Assembly (NCBI GenBank): GCA_036940085.1
Contig: JALLBK010000676.1
Span: 1-21,587, forward strand
Source: Discostella pseudostelligera
Lineage: Eukaryota > Bacillariophyta > Thalassiosirophyceae > Thalassiosirales > Thalassiosiraceae
Length of the DNA: 21,587 nt
Reading direction: 5' to 3'
The position numbers were made by a program, and so were the translations under genes. The notes beneath the pieces are model-generated. The model saw nothing but the letters and a program-made list of their open reading frames with translations. It had not been told where the DNA came from and searched no databases. Shown here one piece after another: positions 15,000 to 21,587 of the stretch (its first letter is position 1; each line of letters starts with the position of its first letter).

Positions 15000-17900
15000 A
15001 TGTTTTCCTATGTTGCAAAGTCGTTACTGAACAAAACACTCCGTGCCTTCCTCAGAAAATACCTCGAGAATATTGAACTAGATAGCATCGACTATGGATC
15101 CTCGACAGCTGCGGGTAATAAATCAGCAGAGAACTCGAATCGCGATGGTGCAGGTGGCACGAGTAGTAGTAGTGGGTGGGGAGTGCGTCTATCCAACGTC
15201 AAACTACGCGAGGGGATGGAACTTGTCAAATTGCCAGGGAATCACAAGCGTGTTATTACAAGGAAGAGAAGGGTGAAGAAAAATCGAGATAGTAAGAGTT
15301 GCCCAAACTCAGATTATATTTCTACGCCTGTCGCAAACAACACATCTACACAGTTTGAGGATAGAGGGGGTGTTTTGCTGAATAATCCACTTGATGTCGA
15401 CGATTCAGACGCCTCACTTAATGATGAGCATGCAATACACATGGCGTCGTCAGATTTCAGAAGAGATTCCGATGACGATTACTGTTCATCCACCTCTACG
15501 TCTCAAATTCAATCGAACCGTCTCCTCTGCAGACTCCCCTCCAATTGCAGGAGTGCGCCTACACGAGATGCTGCCAAATGTCACGAAGAAATCGAATCTA
15601 ATGATATTCCTGGTGATGACAGCGATTCATGCACACAGGAAACGGAGAACTATTCGATTGACACTGATAATGAATTTTTGATGCACACATCCAACAATAT
15701 TGATGATGAAGATGACGACTTATACATGGAGATAGACGAAGAAATTGTTATTGAAGAAGATCTTTCACTCGTGGTTGGCACTGGTGGATCCATCGGCACC
15801 CTCCATATTAGATACATCGGGAAAGATCTACATGTCACCATCGAAGACGCTCATCTAATTGTGGAAGCTGTTCCTACCAACGCCTCCAATCGGAAGGAAG
15901 ATACAGAGACAAGCAAAAGTCCGCGACCTAAAATGAAACGTGATCAATCATCTTCTGCGAGTGATGCCGATTTGCTTGCCGAGACAACAACAGCTGAACA
16001 GAAGAAATCAACAATTGGCGAGAAAATAGAGACGAAGAGCATGGTTGCAAAATACTTGTCGCTGATTCCTCATCTGTTTCTTAGAGACTGTCGGCTGACA
16101 CTTATATTTCCGGAGGAGATTGGATCTGATGAATACGCAAATGATTCTTGTGACGAATGCACCATCCTTGAATTCGGAATCGATTTTCTTTCGGTTACGA
16201 GTGGAGATGACTTCTTGGATGTGTTGCGTTTTGACACTGGTAGCCATACAACTGAGGAGACACCCTCGCCGAAGCCACAACCAAACTCTAATTCTGGTGT
16301 AAGCAGTCAGCGATCTCAGGTCAACATCTTCTCACGGAAGCGAATACGAACAGGCAAGGGTCCTGATGGAGGAGTGTGGATGAAAATACAGCCTCCGATT
16401 AGAAGGAATATCCCGCATCATCGCAATAGACAACAGAATGGGCCCCCATGGGCTAGAGAGCGATTTTTAGACGCATCCGAATCTTTCTTCTTTCGTTGTT
16501 CTGGTATTGATTTTCAAGCGAGAATGCTTATTGATAGGGAAGATCTAGTGCACGATGTAAGCAACGCGTGGAGCAACGAATATGACGATTACACAATGGA
16601 TTCAATGCTATTTGGGGTAGATTATGTTGATCCCATGTCACTTGCGCGTCACCAGATCAAGGAAAATTTGAAGAACGAACAAAATTTGAAGAGAGAACCA
16701 ATGGATCTTGTGAGCGACATTGATTCGAACGGCATTCAGTCAATCCGATATGCAAGCAATTGCCATTGGATAGCGCAACGAGTTCATCGCAAGCATTGTG
16801 AAAGCAGCCATTTACCACTAAATGAGTGTTATCTCTGCTGGAGCGAATGCGTGCGGGAAAAATCCAAAGCTTCAGCTCCATCTGGCAATCAAACAAGGAA
16901 AAGAAACATGAACAATATGATGCCATTGCCAGGATTCGTCTTCTGCCTATCGATATCTGATCCCTTGGAACTGAATGTCGATCTTTGTAGTCTTCAATCA
17001 ATTGGATACATCAACTCTCTATTCATGTTTAAGAATCAGCAACCATGTGAAGAGCAAGGAGATTTTCAGTCGACCTCAGACGGTTATGCGCGTAAGAAAC
17101 CATGCGAGCCGAACGCCACCATCTCCACGTCAAATTTTGATGAGAATTCCTTTCCGTCATTCATGCAGCCTCACGCGATTTATATGTCGAGCTTGTCAGT
17201 GTCGAATCTTACAATTCGCGTTGAAGCGATCCGGACAAATGTGTCAAACAAATGGAATTTTCGTTACTGGCAATTTATAGGCCAGTCGATACACTATGAG
17301 GAGTCCCAAATCGATGCCGAAGAGCAATACCTACGAGATGCCACGTTTCATGTCGGAAGAATGGAGTGCAGAGACTTCACTGGAGTTTGTGAGAAAACTC
17401 TATTCACTATTACTGGAAGCGAATGCAAAAATAATTCAAGCGAAGTCCCCTTACCGTGTACCGCAGCGAGAATCATCGGAGTATCTCAGCTGCTTCCAAA
17501 CGATGAGCGAACCAACAGTTCGTATGCAGTTCACCTACGATTAATTCAGTCTGACTTTCCCGGTTCAGATGCCGGGGAGAAGTCAGTCTCAACTGCAAGG
17601 GTCGGCTTCGTTGATCTACGGATGGGGTTGACCGACATCGATGTGGATGATAAACTTATTGGCGACATTTCTGGTGCTATCAATCAGGCCACGTCGATAC
17701 TCTTCCCTGGACCAAACGCTCCGAAGGCAGGGAACGTAGAAATCTCCGACAACGATTCAAAAGGCGCGTTGAATTGGTTGTGCCACGTTTCGATGGAGGG
17801 TGGCAGTGTTATCTATGCTCCAAAGGTCAAAATGGTGATCCCAGAAAGCACATTTCGGTTGCGAATGGGCCCTGAAGGTCCTTCTCTCGAGTCTCTTCTG

Positions 17901-18260
17901 CATGGCCTCAGCATCGAGTATGGATCACATTCCTTCGAAAAACCAACGATTCCTTCGATAATACCTTTCTGTTCTCTACCAGAGACTTTGCGGATGCACA
18001 TTCTTTTGTACATAGACGAGTTATCACCGCTGGAGGAAGTATTGAACATCAAAAAGAAGAAATCATCCTTATTTTTGCGCAGCCACGCTCTCAGCAAAAG
18101 CCTTGCAATGCTTCCACAATCATCTTTATTAACAGACAAACATCGTAGCACATCGGGGATCAGCCGACGAAACCAATTGCTCAATCGACTACAATATCTC
18201 GAAACCGAATCTCTGGAAGCTCTCCTTACATTGCACATGAGATCGTGCAAGAAACATTAA
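15000..18260 (+). CDS. Chorein_N (VPS13/ATG2/BLTP-type) lipid-transfer-like protein
   Basis: 1086 aa from the ATG at 15000; the frame is open back to a GTG at 14943 but has no earlier ATG. The start (MFSYVAKSLLNKTLRAFLRK, YLENIELDSI) and a nearby WGVRLSNVKLREG match the chorein N-terminal motif. After a basic then acidic, Ser/Asp-rich insertion (about 80-245) the second half of the motif follows: DLSLVVGTGGSIGTLHIRYI, then DLHVTIEDAHLIVEA (to about 295). The rest is beta-rich with no clear domain until a C-terminal segment LPETLRMHILLYIDELSPLE (about 985-1005). Such proteins form bridges that move lipids between membranes. At about 1100 aa it is far shorter than VPS13 or ATG2; length and C terminus suggest BLTP3/SHIP164- or plant UHRF1BP1-like proteins, tentatively. 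Confidence 0.75.
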   Translation: MFSYVAKSLLNKTLRAFLRKYLENIELDSIDYGSSTAAGNKSAENSNRDGAGGTSSSSGWGVRLSNVKLREGMELVKLPGNHKRVITRKRRVKKNRDSKSCPNSDYISTPVANNTSTQFEDRGGVLLNNPLDVDDSDASLNDEHAIHMASSDFRRDSDDDYCSSTSTSQIQSNRLLCRLPSNCRSAPTRDAAKCHEEIESNDIPGDDSDSCTQETENYSIDTDNEFLMHTSNNIDDEDDDLYMEIDEEIVIEEDLSLVVGTGGSIGTLHIRYIGKDLHVTIEDAHLIVEAVPTNASNRKEDTETSKSPRPKMKRDQSSSASDADLLAETTTAEQKKSTIGEKIETKSMVAKYLSLIPHLFLRDCRLTLIFPEEIGSDEYANDSCDECTILEFGIDFLSVTSGDDFLDVLRFDTGSHTTEETPSPKPQPNSNSGVSSQRSQVNIFSRKRIRTGKGPDGGVWMKIQPPIRRNIPHHRNRQQNGPPWARERFLDASESFFFRCSGIDFQARMLIDREDLVHDVSNAWSNEYDDYTMDSMLFGVDYVDPMSLARHQIKENLKNEQNLKREPMDLVSDIDSNGIQSIRYASNCHWIAQRVHRKHCESSHLPLNECYLCWSECVREKSKASAPSGNQTRKRNMNNMMPLPGFVFCLSISDPLELNVDLCSLQSIGYINSLFMFKNQQPCEEQGDFQSTSDGYARKKPCEPNATISTSNFDENSFPSFMQPHAIYMSSLSVSNLTIRVEAIRTNVSNKWNFRYWQFIGQSIHYEESQIDAEEQYLRDATFHVGRMECRDFTGVCEKTLFTITGSECKNNSSEVPLPCTAARIIGVSQLLPNDERTNSSYAVHLRLIQSDFPGSDAGEKSVSTARVGFVDLRMGLTDIDVDDKLIGDISGAINQATSILFPGPNAPKAGNVEISDNDSKGALNWLCHVSMEGGSVIYAPKVKMVIPESTFRLRMGPEGPSLESLLHGLSIEYGSHSFEKPTIPSIIPFCSLPETLRMHILLYIDELSPLEEVLNIKKKKSSLFLRSHALSKSLAMLPQSSLLTDKHRSTSGISRRNQLLNRLQYLETESLEALLTLHMRSCKKH

Positions 18261-18293
18261 TGATTGCTGACACGAAGTCCCTTAGCATCAAGG

Positions 18294-19829
18294 TCATCTC
18301 AACTTCTTGTGAATTTCTGACCAGATCAATTCAGTGAATGGATGAGCATTAGAATCACTGCCATGGGGTACCCAAAGTGTCATTGACTCTTGTCCTCCAA
18401 CGGGAGGAAGTAAAACACGGCTCACAGGAACAATTAACCGAACCGCAGAAGTTATAAATACTTCAGACCAATCGTTGGCGTCACCGACAAGTGGAGCTTT
18501 TGAATCGTCTAGTCTCAGTCCATGTGTCAGATTTATCGCCTCCGATACGAGATTTCTAGCATATCCCGACAAAACTTTGGTAGCGGGTGCAGTCCGAACA
18601 GTGCCATCCTTGCATATTACAAAAAGATTCGAGGTTAGCCCTTCTAGGATTTCAAGCGAATCGATGAAACCTTCATTTGCCGTATCTTGTCCTTCACCTA
18701 CGAGCAAAACCTCGCCGATACCACTACGTGGGACTTTGTACATATCTTCCAACGGGCGACGAGTTTTGCACCATGACGAAATTTTTGCCTCTGGTCCGAC
18801 TGCTTGGGTCGATGCAGATTGGTATCTTTGCTCAGCTGAATAACGCCGTGGTAATTGTGACAGTGCATTGGCCGACGGAACGCGAGGAATTGCGAGACAC
18901 ACTGAGATAGGCATGGGAAGAGATTCCCCATCAGAACTCCTTACACGCGATGAACCAGTGAATGTAGCATGCCCCCTAATATTCAATGCATGAGTGCCTT
19001 GTTTCTCTTTCGTATTGCCATCAATGATCGCAGGTGTCCATAGGACTGTTAGCATCAAAGTTCGAACATTCTCAACATTAATGTAGTGCGAATCTTCTGT
19101 CGTCTCCATAGAATCCATCAGCGATATTTCTGCATCATCAAGTAGAGCGCTTATAATACTATCTGTTTGATGTATTGATGCTTGCTCCCACGCAACACCA
19201 AGGCTACCACCGAAGGTTTCAGGATTCACATTCTCCGTCAGAGCTCGAAACGACGAACACAGTCGGCGCATGTGATAGTCTACCCCCCATATTTTCCATT
19301 GACATGTCTGCTTTGCATAAATCGCATCACATCTTAGAACAGTGTAAGCCCCCACACCATGCTTTGGTCCTTCATTTTTCTCAATATTTTCCATCCAACC
19401 TCGGGCAGAGGTAGCATCGAATCCTAATGCATGGTCTTGCTGTTGTATCCGTCTGATTTCGACACAGGATGCATCGTCGCTGTCACCTATTGTTGCATCG
19501 GCGCAAAATGACGAGTCAATCAAAGTACCCGGCTGCATGATGGTCTCAGTTATTTGTGTTCTTAAACGTTGGGAAAATAAATAGTTGGAAAATGTCGCGG
19601 CGGTTGCAAATGCAAGTGAGGCCGACGCCATCGCCGTTGCCAATGATGTCGCGAGACAAATGAGAGGTAGAGGAAGTGACATGGTCACCTGCACCGTACA
19701 AAGCCAACGCGTATTCTTCGTCGTCATCGCTGCATCGTTTACCAAGCTACCCCACCATGCCGTGGAGTGCCATTCAAGATCGTACAAGTATCTAGTGATG
19801 GATGAGAGTTGAGGTGGAGGTTCCAGCAT
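18294..19829 (-). CDS. Class IV PLP aminotransferase-like protein with N-terminal membrane segment
   Basis: 511 aa from the ATG at 19829-19827; the frame opens one codon earlier at GTG, unlikely to be used. A hydrophobic Ala/Ser/Leu segment at about 50-80 could be a signal-anchor or part of a targeting sequence. The enzymatic part shows GVGAYTVLRCDAIY followed by WGVDYHMRRL (small-domain start of class IV aminotransferases), then SWCKTRRPLEDMYK with K355 as likely Schiff-base lysine, GIGEVLLVGEG, LEGLTSNLFVICKDGTVRTA and LSGYARNLVSEA. The RRPLE/LLL/EG.TSNLFVVC pattern resembles plant D-amino-acid-aminotransferase-like proteins of unknown substrate (At5g27410 type). It may be an aminotransferase or aminodeoxychorismate lyase-like enzyme. 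It converges on the chorein gene with 33 bp between stops. Confidence 0.8.
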   Translation of the reverse strand: MLEPPPQLSSITRYLYDLEWHSTAWWGSLVNDAAMTTKNTRWLCTVQVTMSLPLPLICLATSLATAMASASLAFATAATFSNYLFSQRLRTQITETIMQPGTLIDSSFCADATIGDSDDASCVEIRRIQQQDHALGFDATSARGWMENIEKNEGPKHGVGAYTVLRCDAIYAKQTCQWKIWGVDYHMRRLCSSFRALTENVNPETFGGSLGVAWEQASIHQTDSIISALLDDAEISLMDSMETTEDSHYINVENVRTLMLTVLWTPAIIDGNTKEKQGTHALNIRGHATFTGSSRVRSSDGESLPMPISVCLAIPRVPSANALSQLPRRYSAEQRYQSASTQAVGPEAKISSWCKTRRPLEDMYKVPRSGIGEVLLVGEGQDTANEGFIDSLEILEGLTSNLFVICKDGTVRTAPATKVLSGYARNLVSEAINLTHGLRLDDSKAPLVGDANDWSEVFITSAVRLIVPVSRVLLPPVGGQESMTLWVPHGSDSNAHPFTELIWSEIHKKLR

Positions 19830-19986
19830 CACTCTTGAGCTCTTACTGCTCTTACTGCCACGTGGATGAATAAGTGCACCTCACTCTTCACTCTCGCTAC
19901 ATAGATACCACTACCACTATCTTCCTATCTAGATACTTCCGTCTCGGCGTCGGCGCCTCTCCAATCCATTCGACTCCACCGTCACC
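19830..19986. promoter_or_regulatory. Short bidirectional promoter (157 bp)
   Basis: Lies between head-to-head start codons at 19829 (-) and 19987 (+). It has a CTCTTACTG direct repeat (19839-19857 region) and CACGTG (19859-19864). No gene; both promoters must fit here. Confidence 0.65.
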
Positions 19987-21323
19987 ATGATGGCCATCAC
20001 AAACCGTGCCAATGCCCTACGCTCCATATTGTCTCAGCATCAGCATCTTCTACGCAATAGGCGCCATCACGCTGCTGCAGCATTGATTGTGGCATCGGCG
20101 GCAACATATGGCTTCTTCACCGCTGCACTCGTCGACGACTCCGCCGCCGGTGACGATCCGACGCAGCCGACAAAAAATGGGTATCAAGATCAAGCATGCC
20201 TTTATCCCGTTGGACGCCACCTCTGTCGATGTGAATATGATCAACATTCGAAGGCAGACTTGAAAATAGCCAATTCTACAAGTGAACCAAAGCCACTCTC
20301 CCGTCTATCACTCATGGCGTACAGAGCAAAACTTTATCCACACACATACCTTCCCATACCTCGCGTATTGTCACCTCATGATCCTTTATTTACCTACCCC
20401 GAACTCCGACGTGGATTGATCAATCGTATACAAGATGAGGAAAGAATGAAGCAAATCCTCTCTTCACGTGAGCTAATGGAAGCTCGGAAAAATAATGAAC
20501 ATGAAAAAATGCAACGTATACTGCAACAAATGAATGCAGTGGTGTATGGTGAGAATATCTCTCCTCAGATGCGCGAGGGTAAGATTTTTATTCTTTTTTA
20601 TTCTTAATCGATTATAATGCATGATTTGTCTGAATCATTCTCTTATCAGACTTCTTGATACAACATGGCTGCACCGGTTGCACAAACGAAATCATCCAAT
20701 ATTTAACACACAATTTTGCATCGAGGGGGATAATTGAAGTCGGCGCTGGCAATGGGCAGTGGGCGCGAGCGTTAAATGATGCATACAATAAACAGAGGCA
20801 TGAAAATAACAATACTGCTACTACGTCGGCGGCTGCGGCATGGGAGTTTATACTTGCGTATGATAACATGGAACAACTTCCATTGTCGCCGATGGTGTAT
20901 CATAAACACACATTGCCGGCCAATAAGTACTTTTACGACAAGGTTCGACAACTATCTCATATTGACGCTGTACAAGAGTCACGAGGGAGAGTTCTATTGC
21001 TGGTGTATCCGCCACCTGGACCAATGGCTTTAGAGACTGTGCGTGCCTATCTCAATGCATCTTGTGGACATTACGGTGGTTTGAGAAATGACACTGTCGT
21101 ATACATCGGTGAAGGAAGAGGAGGAGCGAATGCTGACGATGCATTCTTTGACTTTTTCTTATCATGTGAGCAGAATGCCAAGAAGGGAGTTGACGGAGTT
21201 CAGCGACAAGATTGCTGGGTGATTGAGAAGGTAATGGATGTTAATACATCTCCGGGAGGAAAGGGATACGAAAAGCTTTTTATTTTTCGGCGCAGGAATG
21301 CTGTTGAATCGATTGCAAAGTAA
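19987..21323 (+). CDS. Methyltransferase-like protein (2 exons), membrane- or organelle-targeted
   Basis: Spliced model: 19987-20578 and 20650-21323, giving 1266 nt and 421 aa. The N terminus is Arg/Gln/His-rich and then Ala-rich hydrophobic (about 28-49, AAAALIVASAATYGFFTAAL), compatible with a mitochondrial presequence or a signal-anchor. The second exon has IIEVGAGNGQWARAL (226-240), which fits motif I of class I SAM-dependent methyltransferases (E-x-G-x-G-x-G), then LILAYDNMEQLP-like acidic and hydrophobic strands, LLLVYPPPGPMALETV (possible motif IV region) and DTVVYIGEGRGG. No substrate family recognised. Tandem ATGs at 19987 and 19990. Exon 1 has a Cys-rich patch (CLYPVGRHLCRCEYD, 71-85) and a charged, helical C-terminal half. 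Confidence 0.8.
20579..20649 (+). other. Intron of methyltransferase-like gene (71 bp)
   Basis: Donor GTAAGA at 20579, T-rich body, acceptor TCTTATCAG ending at 20649. Splicing joins G|AC to read REGDFLIQHGCTGC and links the N-terminal exon to the SAM-binding exon. Confidence 0.88.
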
Positions 21324-21587
21324 AGTTAAGTCTCTTATAACTCAATGCTTGTCTAGTGGGAAGAGGGATGGACGCTGCCGATGTCGCGGGTATGGTAGAG
21401 GTGATGATGGACCGATTCCACATCACAATATTTCACCTGCCGCACTTCCTTCGCTGCCATCCCTTCGCGCCATTTTCTCCACTCTCCAAATATCCTCAAA
21501 TATCGCCATAAATGACTTCCCGCCATTTTCGCCACTGATCTTTCCCGCCTTTTCTTCCTCCCGCCGGCCCAACGCCCAACGACAAAC
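21324..21587. promoter_or_regulatory. Promoter-like stretch with clustered E2F-type motifs (right edge)
   Basis: No gene supported. The last 130 bp carry TTCGCGCC (21464-21471), TTCCCGCC (21517-21524), TTTCCCGCC (21541-21549) and CTCCCGCC (21558-21565 region). These suggest a promoter for a gene beyond the window; a 60-codon minus-strand ORF over this GC-rich region looks like a shadow. Confidence 0.45.

Noticed and set aside
21353..21535. 60-codon minus-strand ORF at the right edge
   Set aside because: Lies over a cluster of promoter-like motifs, has no domain and no splice context that I can see.

Overview
This is a gene-dense nuclear segment of a eukaryote, most likely a diatom and probably a chitin-handling centric one. 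The lineage is inferred from several things seen together: short GT-AG introns of 69-87 bp, mostly intronless genes packed head-to-head and tail-to-tail, a GH19 chitinase with Thr/Ser/Pro-rich linkers and hevein-like modules, plant/alga-type enzymes and a diatom-like plastid presequence. I see no bacterial operons, Shine-Dalgarno logic, tRNA, rRNA, CRISPR array or transposase.

Layout from left to right: (1) the N-terminal 62 codons of an unidentified minus-strand gene run off the left edge. (2) A 546-bp divergent promoter leads to a JMJD4-type 2-oxoglutarate oxygenase (+). (3) An SLC35B1-type ER nucleotide transporter (-) ends only 6 bp from the JMJD4 stop. (4) A four-exon minus-strand gene at 4034-7428 encodes a cytosolic peptide:N-glycanase fused to an ILEI/PANDER-like domain, a tryparedoxin-like thioredoxin domain and a C-terminal PUB domain (1052 aa). 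Simple ORF calling breaks it into three unrelated-looking pieces. (5) A type II membrane protein that is weakly sulfotransferase-like (-). (6) A four-exon, 1105-aa modular GH19 chitinase (+). (7) A SET-domain, Rubisco-LSMT/SETD3-like methyltransferase with a signal-peptide-like N terminus (-). (8) A chorein_N (bridge-like lipid transfer) protein (+). (9) A class IV PLP aminotransferase-like protein with an N-terminal membrane segment (-). (10) A two-exon methyltransferase-like protein (+). (11) A promoter-like stretch with clustered E2F-type motifs at the right edge.

The main findings are the PNGase-ILEI-thioredoxin-PUB fusion and a pair of neighbouring 79-bp chitinase introns that are 75% identical without gaps (59/79), suggesting intron duplication or an introner-like element. 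Intergenic regions are enriched, by eye, for TTCCCGCC (E2F-type) and CACGTG motifs. The SET/chorein divergent promoter also has two exact TGACGTCA palindromes 15 bp apart.

The genes do not form one pathway. Two neighbours, the SLC35B1 transporter and the glycanase fusion, both bear on ER protein quality control; whether their adjacency matters is unknown. All functional calls are from reading the sequence, without database searches.
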